DNA from: Prosapia bicincta
Taxonomy: Eukaryota; Arthropoda; Insecta; Hemiptera; Cercopidae
Reading direction: 5' to 3'
Length of the DNA stretch: 64,000 bases
Assembly (NCBI GenBank): GCA_036971475.1
Contig: JBAIZL010000002.1
Coordinates: 14,712,868 to 14,776,867 of the forward strand
The notes beneath the pieces were generated by a model, which searched no databases, was not told where the DNA came from, and was given only the letters and a program-made list of their open reading frames with translations. A program made the position numbers and the translations under genes. How positions within the stretch are numbered: position 1 is the stretch's first letter; every line of letters begins with the position of its first letter. Shown piece after piece: positions 11,796 to 23,689 of this stretch.

Positions 11796-13206
11796 TTATT
11801 TGCTCAGCAAAGGATTTATTTGACAGCCATTGGTGCTCTCTCCTTTCTTGCCTGGGGCGTTTTTAGACGTCTCAGGCTCACATTTCTCAGATTTCATATC
11901 CACCCGTTCAGGGATGGAATCTGAGAAAGTTTTGGTTTTAGGAGGGGTAGTTTTTACATTCCCTCCTTTGTTAGCATTTTTCTTAGTACCCGGTAACGAC
12001 GGTGGCGATGTGGTCTGACGTAACACTGGTTTACGTGGTTTTGATTTTTCCAACGTCTTCTGCACAGAAGGTTTATTACCCGTTGATAATATCTTCTGCA
12101 CAGAAACACAAGGCTCGCTCAGTGATTTATTTCGTGCTCCAATCCCCCCAGTGGAAAGGATAGGTACACGAGGCAAAACACTATCAGTTGCTACAGGTTG
12201 TTCCAAATTCAAAGAACGGACCATTTGTGACTAAGCACAAAAGGCGAGACACTTGTTCAGTTAGAGCTTCAATCTTCTTGGACAGCTCAGCACAGTTGGA
12301 ACAAGACGATTTTGAAGCGGTCAGGGTAGCGGCATAAGTCTTACTGTCTGTCCTTGGCTGAGTGGATCGATAGAGTTTTTTGGCCTCTGGAAACGACAGC
12401 TTGTCTTTCGCCATGATGCCTAGGATAGCTTTCTCTTCCTTAAAGGTAGGACAATTGTAGGATCGCGCTGGGTGGTCACCACCACAGTTGGCGCATTTCG
12501 GAGAATTAACACAATCCTTATCATCATGGCCTTCAACGCTACATATACCGCATACGTTCTGCTTCGAACACGTAGAGCTGATATGCCCAAATCGCTGGCA
12601 CTTGAAGCAGCGCCTAGGGTTAGCCACGTATGGTCTCACTGAGAGCCTTTGGTAACCTGCATGTAAATATTCGGGTATTTCCGGTTTGCCGAAGGTAACG
12701 ATAAAAGAAGCTGTTGCTACCTTTTCTCCTTTGTCCATTTTCATGATAGGGACAACGTCCGTAACTGACTGAGACGACAGTTCGGACTTAATTTCATCAA
12801 CTGAAATGTACATTAAATCCCTACATGCGATGACCCCCTTTGAGTAATTCAAGGATCTGTGGGGAGCCACAGATACCTTGACCTGGTCAAAGAAAGAGGT
12901 CATTTTAGACAGAGCACGGGTTTGTCTCTCGGTGGAAGTCGCAACTAACAGTGTTCCGCTTCTGAGTTTCTTAATAGAGGCTACTGGGCCTCCAGCACAA
13001 GCAGTAATAGCCTTGTTAATAAGGAAGGGAGAAGCTTTGGAAAGATCTTTCCCTTCTTCGGCACTAGAAACAACTAAATACTTTGCTGATGGCAATGTCT
13101 GCGACGTTGCCACCATCAACGTTTTACTCAGATCTTGACTATCGTCAGGAGAATCCTGTCGTGTCCTCTTCAGACTAGTCATATTTGACGTGGTTTTGGA
13201 ATCCAT
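11796..13206 (-). pseudogene. LINE ORF1 (zinc-knuckle nucleic-acid-binding protein), copy 1, frameshifted
   Basis: ORF1 starts at ATG 13206 (MDSKTTSNMTSLKRT) and reads to about 12215. There one extra A, relative to copy 2, shifts the frame; the rest continues as 12224-11796. It contains three zinc knuckles: CFKCQRFGHISSTC and CGICSVEGHDDKDC (both CX2CX4HX4C), then CANCGGDHPARSYNC (CX2CX3HX6C). This arrangement is usual for gag-like ORF1 of I and Jockey elements, which bind element RNA. The C-terminal tail is rich in Pro, Lys and Ser. The stop TAA is immediately followed by the ORF2 ATG. Confidence 0.88.
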
Positions 13207-13712
13207 AAATATTTTTTACCAGCCATCGTGTCAAGCGTTACGGGCGAGACTATAGGAACGGGTACACCCTTGGATCACATTAAGATCATTTCCAACCCTC
13301 AGAACTCTGAGGCCTATAGCTTTTCTCCTTAGCTCGACTGGATGGGCATCAGTCGAGGACTCGTAATACTGTGCACAGGCTCCGACACCCATGCACCGCG
13401 GACACTCCCTGACCATGGACCGAAGCGGCTGGTAGACCAGAAACCGCGCTTACGTCTTCGGCAGAGCAAGCTCACATCAGCGTCCCAGACCAGAGTTTGT
13501 CACGCTCTGGACTTTTCAGCACTCCCAACGCGCAACGGTTCTGACCAGTCAAAATTCCCTAAGCGAAGATGTAAGTGTTGAAATGTGTATAGATTGTGTT
13601 GGTGTGTGTATGTGTGTGTGTAGGTTTTTGTGAGTGGTGTAGTGTTAGGCTAGGGTACCGCGAGGGACGCCAAATCCCTCGTAGGTGCGGCTAGTCCGCA
13701 CCCCCCTGCGGG
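13207..13712 (-). promoter_or_regulatory. 5' leader of LINE copy 1 with two GC-rich hairpins
   Basis: The leader is about 500 bases. The first 60 transcribed bases contain two perfect hairpins: GTGCGG/CCGCAC with a 5-base loop (13685-13701) and CGAGGGA/TCCCTCG with a 7-base loop (13661-13681). The flanking AGGG and CCCT can close them into a three-way junction. Both hairpins are unchanged in copy 2. LINE promoters are internal and lie in this region, so transcription probably starts at or near 13712. Confidence 0.6.
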
Positions 13713-13726
13713 AACATGATTTAATA
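13713..13726. repeat. Target-site duplication of LINE copy 1, 5' side
   Basis: AACATGATTTAATA, identical to 7684-7697, immediately outside the element's GC-rich 5' end. Confidence 0.88.
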
Positions 13727-13885
13727 AGCAGCTGATTTAGTGTTATTGGTTAGGTGTTAGAACCGCTGTTTTAACGCATAGGATATATTACTTTATTTGT
13801 GATAATTGTAATACGTTAATAAAAAGTAACTAAAATAAAATTTTTCTTTAATTGACTTCAGAAAACCTTTGCTTGATTTACTTGT
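13713..13885 (+). repeat. Dispersed repeat family A, copy 2, right part
   Basis: This continues the family interrupted at 7697: CAGCTGATTTAG, GTTAGAACCGCTGTTTTAACG and TTAATAAAAAGTAACT. The same words follow one another without interruption at 43520-43660, which shows the pre-insertion arrangement. Confidence 0.7.
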
Positions 13886-14794
13886 TTTCAGTACAGAGGG
13901 TCTCTTTTTGTTCTTCCCATTGTACTGCCTGATTCTAAAAGCCTTCAATTATCCTTATATAATGGGTTAGCCATCTCCTAACCCTCACTGACATTTATTG
14001 TACTTCATGCGTATCTTTAGCCACCTCAATGGGAAAATGTCTTGTTTCCAGAACACGGTAATTATAATTCTCTGTTACGTAATCTAGTACAGCGTAACAA
14101 GAAACGTATATTAATGTATTATACAAAAGATTTCCAAGAGGACTATTGAGATAAAACCATACTAAATTTCTGGTAGCAATAAGGATGCAAATAAGGTTAT
14201 ATAGAGTTTACAGTACATAAGAAATTGTAAACATAGAAGTGCACACACCTGAACTTCGAAATGTCCAGTCCACTATGGTCTTCTAGATGGATGAGTTTTG
14301 GGTGCAATCAGTTCGCGCACAACACATTACCTAACTACAAGAAAAGAGTTCACATATAAATAAAAATAGCCACTCCTATAAGAAAAATTTCGGTACCTCG
14401 AACGTAACGGGAGAGATGTGGCTATATCTGAATCTTCTATCGAACTAACTTGCTAAATCTTGTACAGGCCATTTACACCTATAACATTAGTCTTAAGCAT
14501 AGATAGTAACGTGTCTTAATCTTCGCCCTTACTAATGCATCTTTCACCCTTACATCTTCTTGAAGGGGATATTTCTGGGTTTTCGTTCAGAGGGAAAATA
14601 TGTGAAATGTTATTGTATGTGAAGCAGTAAAGTTCTTCATGTAGGTTCTTCATGTTGTATGTATAGTAGGTGCATGTTACGTTTATGTACTGCTTACTTT
14701 ATCCATTCAATATCATTTATTTTTTTCAAAAATATAACTTGAAAACCCTTTTTATTCAACTCCTACTATTACTTCACCTTCTCGCTGTAGATAT
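13886..14794. other. AT-rich DNA without recognised gene
   Basis: No coding frame, RNA gene or strong repeat is visible. Confidence 0.4.
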
Positions 14795-15115
14795 TTATAT
14801 ATCTTGTTCAAATTTTCGATCGTTAAATAAATACTTTTTATCCAGCCACTCATGTCAAAATACATTTTTTTTAAAACTCTTAGTGGATGACACTTGATGT
14901 TAATACAGTTTTTACAAATATCACTTCATTGAATTAGCTTAAAAATTAATTTTATAATCCATTTTGCTTTTTATTTTGCCATCTATTATTATAACTCTGT
15001 CATATTTTATACATATTTATATAAACTCTAATTAATTAATGAAAATTAACTAGAATAAAATACGTCCTTATTCACCTAAGTAGGAATTGACTTAAATATA
15101 TTTCATATTATTGGT
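14795..15115 (+). repeat. Dispersed repeat family A, copy 3 (internally shortened)
   Basis: Starts at TCAAATTTTCGATCG, contains GTGGATGACACTTGATG, lacks the middle CAGCTG boxes, and ends with AAGTAGGAATTGACTT, the family end also seen inverted at 44996. Confidence 0.6.
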
Positions 15116-17420
15116 TTTTATGAATTTATTCAATGAATTATTTATTTATTTGGGTAACAATATAAAAAACTGTATCCTTTTACATTACAGCGTACGCTAC
15201 AATCCTAAATGACCTGAAGGGAAACATGATCAAAATGCCAGAGTGGTTGTTATAGTTTAATTAAAGTGGAACTAATATCTGAATGGCAGTGCATATCACA
15301 GACGCCTCCTAGAACACATTATCATTAGATACAGACGGTCTATTGGTAACGTTTTCCTTTACTGCTGACTTACTGTCTTATTCATTGCCATAATTTCAGC
15401 GTTGCGAATGTCTCTCGATTCGTTTTATCCTTAAATGAGAAATATAAACTGATAGCGTGAATATATTGGGCATACAACGTGACTATAGCAGCGTTATGGT
15501 GATACCAGGATATTAGTTACAGGCGAGGTTCTTCGAGTTTATGTCTCAGTATAAACTTTGTCCAAATACTGAACGACAAGGAAAACATTTAAAATGAATT
15601 TATATAATGTCCCGGACCTTTCCTGTAGGTCTTCCTGGGACCAACCTTCTTCCATATTTTGGAGCGTTTAATAATGGAATTTAACTAATATTTATTTATA
15701 ATACATTAAAATTTAATCGACCACGTAATCACGACCTTAGAACTGAAGTTATTAGCTTTACGTCAGAAATGTGGAAAGACTCCAACCTGCATTATCGTGG
15801 ATCTTTACCACGGAGTATAGTAAACTTTCACTGAGAAACCCATTTTTCAAAGTTTTAGATCATTTTTTATATAACATTTTTCTGAACTGTATTTGATGTT
15901 TTGTGAATTAAGATCATTATATAGTTTAATGAACGTTGTGAAAATTGCATCAAACTTGGCGTTGAATAACAATTATATTTTGCTTTAGAAAGAGCAAGGG
16001 ATAAAAGGGGAATAGAAATGTGCAGAGGAATAAATTATCAGGGGAGCAGAAAGCTCCCTCGTAAAAGCAACATTATCAACTCATTCATGTTACTTAAACA
16101 ACGTACCCATGGCGGTTCTTCGAGTGCAAAAGATATTTGCTTTCTAAAAAGCCAATTTTACGTGGAACAAATAATGAATCATATTTAGTCAATAGGCCCT
16201 TTATATTACGATCCTACGAATACATAACAGGGTAATGATAAATGGCCTCGTGAAGTTTGGCGATGGGAGGACACCATAAACTCGTGGCTATACCATTGGG
16301 CGAGTTAGTAATAATAGAACTAAACTTGTATGTAATAAGTTTTGTTACAATTTGTACTATTTATGAAATACATGAAATACAAAAAAACTAGCAAATAATA
16401 AGTGAAAAACAGTTATATAACTTTGATCATATACAATCGCAAAGACATTACCCTAGGTATACGAATTTCTTTTAACAGTTTTTAGATAAAACAGAACTGT
16501 ATATCACATGAAATTATATTCCATATTTATATTTCCTTTTTTTTGGATTGTAAATTCAGTCATATAGCAAGCACACAGCTCAGTACTATCATTGAAAAAA
16601 ATTCCCTTAAGGATTTTCCTCCCCGGAAAGGATAACTCATTCCGAAATAAATGAAGACAAATAATTTACCTCCACAGCTCGCTTGATATATGACAGTGGT
16701 GCCAAAATAAATCCCCTTCACTAAACAGAATGGATGCTTCATGTTTGTGGCAGGTAGAGAAACATAAATTCTGAGCTAAAAACCTGATTTAATTTAGTTT
16801 AAACACATTACGGCGTGTTCAGTGTTTCTGAGATGAGCGACAAAGAAGTTAAACTTGTGGGAAAGGCGGGGCATTCTTGCTTGCTAGAAAGGTTTGCCGT
16901 TAGTGAAATAGTGCGGAACCTTTACACTAGGCTGCGTTTGGACGAAGTGACGTCATTAAAAAACATGTGACAATTTTAAAATTATACTCTTTTGCTAAAA
17001 ATAAATTAATGCTCTCACTTCATAAAATAATCTCATTTAAATTCTAATGCACGTTTCGATTGCAAATTAATTTTAAAGGAACTTGCTAATTGCCTCTGTT
17101 CTGGAGTAATATCCTGTGTTTCAATATATTATTTTATTCTTAAAATATAAACTCGAAACAAAAGAGTTACCTTAAATTTAAATATAATACCAAAAAGAAC
17201 AACGATATATTTGTGAGATAAATGATACGAACTCACAAGAATAATATTGCTGTTGATTCATTTGCTAGAACTAACTACCTGCTATTTAATAACGATATTA
17301 ACGGCAGTTTGAATTATACTCTTTTTTTGTTGTTTTCTGAGTGAAATTCGTTTATAAATTTAGGGTTATATAGTCCAACAATTTTCTGTTCAAAACATAT
17401 TTTTTTAAAATGTAATACAC
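15116..17420. other. AT-rich DNA without recognised gene
   Basis: Only short random-looking frames (for example minus 16560-16742) occur. I see no RNA gene or repeat. Confidence 0.4.
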
Positions 17421-17453
17421 CTAATATAATATAATATAATATAATATAATATA

Positions 17454-17521
<68 letters not shown>
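17421..17521. repeat. (ATAAT)n then (TA)n microsatellite
   Basis: A pentanucleotide ATAAT run passes into a long TA run. Confidence 0.9.
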
Positions 17522-17527
<6 letters not shown>

Positions 17528-17591
17528 TCACTATATAGAAACGGATGTATAAATATATATTTTACAAATATACAAAAATATATAATATAAA

Positions 17592-17646
<55 letters not shown>

Positions 17647-17857
17647 TTGTATACACAGTTTTCTCTCTTTCATTAAAGTAAAATATTTTCCTCTGTTGAC
17701 GTGTTTCTAAGTGATTTCATTTTCAAAAATCAAAAGCAGTACGATTTAAGCTAGTCACTCCGAATCGCGTCAACAGAAATATATTGTAACGTTTGGAAAC
17801 GCATAAGCAGAAATGAAGATAAGTATATTCGGAGTTTCAGATACATATATACATATA

Positions 17858-17928
<71 letters not shown>

Positions 17929-18186
17929 CTCCCTATATAGAAACGGATATACAAATATACAAAAATATATAATATAAAAACAAACACATATACACATACA
18001 TATTTGAGTACAGTTTTCTCTCTTTCATAACAGTAAAATATTTAACGCTGTTGACGAGTTTCTAAGTGACTTCAATAAAAAAAAAAGAAGTACGATTTAA
18101 TTTAGTCACTCTGAAACGCGTCAACACAGGAAAATATTATAACGTTAGCAAGTGCATAAGCAGAAATGAAGAAAAGTATATTAGGA

Positions 18187-18190
<4 letters not shown>
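17522..18190. repeat. Tandem duplication of a ~400-bp TA-flanked unit with inner inverted repeats
   Basis: Two diverged copies, about 17522-17856 and 17923-18190, are separated by TA runs (17598-17642 lies within copy 1; 17857-17922 lies between the copies). Each copy has an imperfect 23-base inverted repeat: 17692-17714 with 17755-17777, and 18047-18069 with 18106-18128. The arms contain TGTTGACG and CGTCAACA. Both copies also share TATATAGAAACGGAT and CATAAGCAGAAATGAAG. The open frames here are low-complexity artefacts. Confidence 0.75.

Positions 18191-18264
<74 letters not shown>
18190..18264. repeat. (TA)n microsatellite
   Basis: TA run with one TG interruption, bordering the Penelope-like element on its left. 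Confidence 0.92.
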
Positions 18265-18268
<4 letters not shown>

Positions 18269-18294
18269 TATGGTGATATGTTTTCTTGTAATAT

Positions 18295-18415
18295 AGTTAA
18301 TAAATTTAAAATATTTCAAAAACAAGAATACTTTTAATGAATATATTTATTCAAAGCTTTTCGCCGATAAAATAGTATCAGCATCTTCAGGAAAATAATT
18401 ATCTAATAAAATACT
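18295..18415 (-). repeat. Penelope-like terminal repeat, inverted copy
   Basis: Reverse complement of about 19370-19490 over some 120 bases with few differences. The hammerhead-like core is at 18359-18390 on the minus strand. Confidence 0.85.
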
Positions 18416-19312
18416 TTTACAAATATTAAAATGCATAAATAATATACACGAAAATATAAAATTTACTCATGAATTTGAATAAAAAAATAAACTAAATTAT
18501 TTAGATATTACAATTACTAGAAATAAAGAATCATTTGAATATAATATATATATAGAAAACCAACGTAGACAAATCAAATAATACCTAATTATTCAAACCA
18601 TCCATACAAACAAAAAATGGCAGCGCTTCATAATTTACTACATAGAATGCAAAAAATACCAATGAACTTAAATGATCAAATAAAAGAGAAAAATATAATA
18701 TATCAAATTGGTTTAGAAAATGGATATAAAAGAAAAACTATAGATAAATTAAATAATAATATAATAAGAAAACAGAAACTCGAAAATAACTTTGTACCTA
18801 ATAAGAGAGAAAATACTTGGACAACCTTTACATTCAATGGTAACGAAATAAATAAAATTACAAGATTATTTAAAGAAACAAATTTACAAATTACATATAA
18901 AACTGATAATAAAATTAAAAATTTAATAAACAATAACAAAAATCAAAATAATATGCACGAAAGAAATGGAGTATATAATATAAAATGTCAAACTTGTATT
19001 AAATTATATGTAGGACAAACAAAAAAGAAATTAAAAGAAAGATACAAAGAACAATTAAACGCTTATATCAAACCTAACATATACAAATCCAATTTAGCTA
19101 CGCATTGTATTAATAATGGACATGAGTTTCCGGAAATAGAAAATATGAAATTAATAAAAGAATTGAATAAAGGATTAAAAATGAATATATTTGAAACATT
19201 GGAAATTTATAAGCATAAAGTTAAAGACAAATTAATTGATGAACAAATTCAAGTGAGATCAAGGCACCAAACTATTTATAAAGTCATTGATGTTATAGAA
19301 AAATTTACATAA
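18411..19312 (+). pseudogene. Penelope-like polyprotein, RT end and GIY-YIG endonuclease
   Basis: The frame from 18617 to 19312 is open (231 residues). It holds the GIY-YIG nuclease: NGVYNIKCQTC, then KLYVGQTKKKLKERYKEQL (the family's YIG-type block, with its conserved Arg), a HCINNGHEF block and a downstream Glu (DEQ) near the C-terminus. Upstream, across one frameshift and stops near 18478 and 18575, the sequence reads NKLNYLDITITRN and YRKPT, the usual Penelope RT-thumb words. The RT catalytic core is absent, so the copy cannot transpose by itself. The Met at 18617 is internal, not a true start. Confidence 0.85.
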
Positions 19313-19369
19313 AGTGCAATACTTATAAACATATGATTCTTTGTAGTACATATGATTTAATTTTGTAAA

Positions 19370-19490
19370 AGTATATTATTAGATAATTATTTTCCTGAAG
19401 ATGCTGATACTATTTTATCGGCGAAAAGCTTTGAATAAATATATTCATTAAAAGTATTCTTGTTTTTGAAATATTTTTAATTTATTAATT
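19370..19490 (+). repeat. Penelope-like terminal repeat, direct copy with hammerhead-like core
   Basis: At 19395-19426 the core CTGAAGA is followed by one T, a 7-bp stem (GCTGATA with TATCGGC, loop CTATTT) and GAAA. It corresponds to the hammerhead consensus CTGANGA-stem II-GAAA except for the extra T. Hammerheads are known in Penelope terminal repeats; activity here is not shown. Confidence 0.65.
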
Positions 19491-19514
19491 ATATATATAT
19501 ATATATATATGAAA

Positions 19515-22500
19515 TATATCATCTAAAATAAAACATCTATTTTAGGACAAAAAGGTGTGAATCGGATATTCATGAACTAGGAACACATTACTTTAAGATG
19601 CTAAAACTTCAAAAAAGGTTCAATTATTTGGTTCCGAAGTGCTCATTATTCCAGTACAGTTGTCGGGGATTTGTTCCTCGCTCAGGCTACATAGTGTGCA
19701 ATAATCCCGGGTGTTACCTCATTGGGAACTTGTTACTCTATGCGGGCCCATACAACCATAATTAGTCAGTGGAAATAATTGCAGAAGCCCGAAGCAATTA
19801 AACTGGACAGGGCTGAAATTGAGACAATTTATTGAGGATTATTACAGACCTAGTAAAGTGCTTAATTGGAAACTGAATCGTTCTGTTGCGCCCGGACTGC
19901 ATCCGAGTGTAGAGTTACTTTTACAGCGTGACGTCATTGTTGGCGTCTACCAATAGGAATACGTTTAGTGTTCATGAAAACCCGCATATTCCAATACGAT
20001 AAATTAATTAGGAAAAACATTTACTCTATCAAGAGTGTTTTACTCACAGCTCAACTCACACTTCCAAAATGATTTCTGTTTTTTTTGCTTTTGTTAGGCT
20101 TTATCGTTTTTAATCACATATGGGAAACTTATGTATAATATATATATATATATATTTTTAATATTGTTTTAAAAAGTTTCTTCCAGACTTGTCTTTTTTC
20201 TTTTTAAATACCAAATAAAGGAATAGTTTTTAACACAAAAGGATTATTTTAAACATCGCAAAACCCAATTAAAGATTAAAAACTGAAAATGAAGAAACAT
20301 ATCCTAACACACAAACACAAAAGGGAAAGTAATTGCGTTTATAAAACAGTACTTATTTTATATTGAGTTAAAATATAATCTACTTATTTACCAATCTACG
20401 AAAAACCTATCCCTGTAATAATACACAAATATCTGTATGAAACTTTAAAAAAAAAAAACAATTAATCTTTATGTTCATATCAGCATTCGGTTAGCTTTAG
20501 TTGTAAAAATAATTTATTTTATTGTGCTTTACTACATGCCATTATTCGTACACGTAGAGGATATTTGCAATATAGTTAGGTGAAAAAACAGATTATAGTA
20601 AGAAGGGAAATATGACGTTAATGGTCCCAACCTTGCCACAACACGAGGTAACCGGCCCAGTATTACTACAACCCATGACGACGGAAGATATCTGCTTTCC
20701 TCAATAACCGTTTATTAGGCGTTAGCAAAGTTGTTATTGTAAAATCGTATTTTGTATCAATATTGTCGTACTTATGTTTAGAATGGAGTGCAACATATTG
20801 CGATGACTGGTGAAGTTGCTTGATAAAGGGGTGCGTTCCTGAAATGAGTGGCTTTTGGGTATAATTGTCCACGTTTTACCCACGTTTATAATTTACAACA
20901 GTTAACATTCCCTTCTTTTGTGAAATGCACATTTTATTTAGGTTGTATAAAATATCAATGTTGAAACAGTACAATATCACTTTGAATAACATACGTTTTA
21001 CCCTAAGGCTACCCTTGCGTAGAGGTTAATCACTTAAGCAACCTGATAAGGGAAACTACATCTTAGAAACAACCGATATTTATAATTATTTTATAACGTC
21101 CTTCGATAAACTCAGTTTATTCCATGTTTTGTCTTCAGCCTTATTCGTTATGTAACGGGCTTAAATTGAGAATTCAATGTTTACAATGAAAATTTTAATA
21201 TTAAAAAATTTAAAATTTGGGAAACGAACAAATATAAAAATTAAATACGATGCCATAAGCAGATATTCAAAGAAAATTTGTAAACTACAGTAATTCTTAA
21301 ATGGAGGAGTTTTTTTTTATTATTTTGGATTTGAAGGAGATAAAAGAAGCAACCAGGAAAAAGAAAAGAAAAGTCAAAATTCATGTAGAAGGTTGATCAA
21401 CATTTGAAAATATGCAGAAAGAAAAATTAAGAAGAAAATCATGAATAAGGAAATCGCCAAAATTCAATATTTAAAAAGTTACGGCCAGATTTATATTTCA
21501 ATACTAAACTATAAAATTGGGCAAACACCAGAAAATGTGACGTTGGTATCAGACTATTTTAAAGGGTAGATCGTACGATTCTACGTCACTCTTAATGGAA
21601 GTTGCTGATAGAATCAGGTACCTCAGGTGATATTGGGAATTTTAAAAAGGAGCTGGAAAGGGAAGAAAGAAAAGTCAATATGTCTAGAGATTTGATCAAT
21701 ATTGAACGAGGACCATATTATACATCATAACATACATATTTTTTTTAAGTTACGCTTTTAAATGCTAAAAATATACTCCCTCTTCGCGTCTCTCGCTGTA
21801 ATAATGTAACATTGTTGCGTCCCGTCATTTGCAATTACATCGTTGCAAAATGTTATATTTCACCATCTAGAATATAAACTTGCTCGAGGCGAACTGGGTT
21901 CAGTCATTAACCGGAAGTCGATTATGTATTCAAATTCACGGCAGAAATTAAACTTGAATTATTTCCGGAAGTTTGAGTAGCCGGAAATGTATACCTCCCA
22001 CATCCGCTCTAACGACATTACTTCCTTCCGGAACTCGAAGAGAAGTGTTGCCTAAATTTTATGTTAACTAGTTCGGAATATATAATGTTATATGAAATAA
22101 TGTACTCAGTCAAGAAATGTTTAACTGCAGCTGGCATTTCGGCCGCAAACATATAATTAAAATAATTGTTTTAATAAATATATATTTGTATTGTGAAAAT
22201 ACAATTTCCTTGGCTTTTTATTTTTATATATCGCCATTATATGTAAAAAATGTATTTAGGTTTTCGAATTTATTTTACGCCTTAAAAAGAGGGGATCGAC
22301 GACTTTCATATTAAATTTAAATTGAAAATCAATAGTGTCATTCCATGAAACATACAAAAATATCAAACCGGAGAACCTTCTGGTAACGAAACAGAACGTT
22401 TAAGAGTAATAGATATTTCACAACAAACTATTGCTACAACAGTGCAACAAGACTAATTTTTAGGATTGTTAGTTAACTGGAGGTTAAATTTGAATATCTA
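19515..22500. other. AT-rich DNA without recognised gene
   Basis: A weak direct repeat (about 21335-21415 and 21640-21710, sharing GAAAAGTCAA and TTGATCAA words) is the only structure seen. Short frames have no recognisable domain. Confidence 0.35.
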
Positions 22501-22510
22501 AGATACCAAA

Positions 22511-23242
22511 ATAGTTATATATCTCAAAATACCATTAAAGTTATGTATCTCAAAATACCATTAAAGTTATGTATCTAAAAATACCATTAAAGTTATGTAT
22601 CTCAAAATACCATTAAAGTTATGTATCTCAAACTACCATTAAAGTTATGTATCTCAAAATACCATTTAAAGTTATGTATCTCAAAATACCATTAAAGGTA
22701 TGTATCTCAAAATACCATTAAAGTTATGTATCTCAAAATACCATTAAAGTTATGTATCTCAAAATACCATTTAAAGTTATGTATCTCAAAATACCATTAA
22801 AGGTATGTATCTCAAAATACCATTAAAGTTATGTATCTCAAAATACCATTAAAGTTATGTATCTCAAAATACCATTAAAGTTATGTATCTCAAAATACCA
22901 TTTATAGTTATGTATCTCAAAATACCATTAAAGTTATGTATCTCAAAATACCATTTAAAGTTATGTATCTCAAAATACCATTAAAGTTATGTATCTCAAA
23001 ATACCATTTAATGTTATGTATCTCAAAATACCATTTAAAGTTATGTATCTCAAAATACCATTAAAGTTATGTATCTCAAAATACCATTAAAGTTATGTAT
23101 CTCAAAATGCCATTAAAGTTATGTATCTCAAAATACCATTAAAGTTATGTATCTCAAAATACCATTTAAATTATGTACCTCAAAATACCATTAAAGTTAT
23201 ATATCTCAAAATACCATTAAAGTTATGTATCTCAAAATACCA
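22511..23242. repeat. 26-bp minisatellite, about 28 copies
   Basis: The unit reads approximately AAAGTTATGTATCTCAAAAT plus ACCATT. It is 26 bp, with a 27-bp variant carrying one extra T. Single-base variants (GGTATG, ATGCC, TATAGTT) are scattered through it. The units are contiguous without unique spacers. Confidence 0.95.
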
Positions 23243-23689
23243 CACAGCTTGTCCTCACGTATATTGATTGCAAAGCTGCACCTAGTTCTCTGGTTTCATG
23301 TTCTCCATTGTTTTTGCAACCAAATACACCTTGGTTATAAAACATGTTATATAAATTTTTTTTGGAAACATAGATTTTAATTTTATGACGTCATATAATG
23401 GAAGAGCTGTAATGGATTACCGTGATATTTAGTAGTTTTATGTTTTTGTCCTCATTTTGGGAATCATGCATGTATATAATTAAATTTAGGGGTGTTGTTT
23501 TATGGCGGGTTAAAAACGAATATCTAAACAATCACTAAAGATATATATCTCAACTTAAGATATAATATACCTTGATTTATCACGAGTGTAAAACCGAACC
23601 CAGTTCCTTTTTTTATGATTTCCTTTTTTATTACCATCAAAATATACCGGAGGCATATATTTTTAAAAATGTTATCGGAATATTTACAA

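Larger units (their letters stand above)
7698..13712 (-). mobile_element. I-like LINE with RNase H, copy 1 (full length, frameshifted)
   Basis: A 6.0-kb non-LTR retrotransposon on the minus strand: about 500-base 5' leader, ORF1 (zinc knuckles), ORF2 (AP endonuclease, RT, RNase H, C-terminal zinc finger), low-complexity 3' UTR and a 25-base poly(A). The domain order with an RNase H places it among I-like clades (I, Nimb and relatives) rather than Jockey or L1. Flanking 14-bp direct repeats give exact ends. The copy carries a frameshift in ORF1 and at least two in ORF2, so it is inactive. Copy 2 at 29057-35066 is nearly colinear and highly similar throughout, including the UTRs. Confidence 0.92.
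18265..19490 (+). mobile_element. Penelope-like element, 5'-truncated, with inverted terminal repeats
   Basis: A plus-strand coding remnant for the RT C-terminus plus GIY-YIG endonuclease is flanked by near-identical terminal repeats in opposite orientation: about 18295-18415 (inverted) and about 19370-19490 (direct). Left of the inverted repeat is a 45-base segment, from TTAAATATGG, that recurs at about 38847. An inverted partial repeat upstream of a truncated body is a known configuration of Penelope elements. Each terminal repeat carries a hammerhead-like core. TA microsatellites lie on both sides. Confidence 0.82.

Noticed and set aside
9677..13138. Plus-strand open frames opposite LINE copy 1 (also 30407-34907 opposite copy 2)
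   Set aside because: They mirror well-supported minus-strand LINE domains and have no independent signals.
17473..18325. Open frames rich in Tyr-Ile on both strands
   Set aside because: They are translations of TA microsatellites.
22511..23242. CRISPR-like array
   Set aside because: Units are contiguous with no unique spacers, and the context is a eukaryotic genome.
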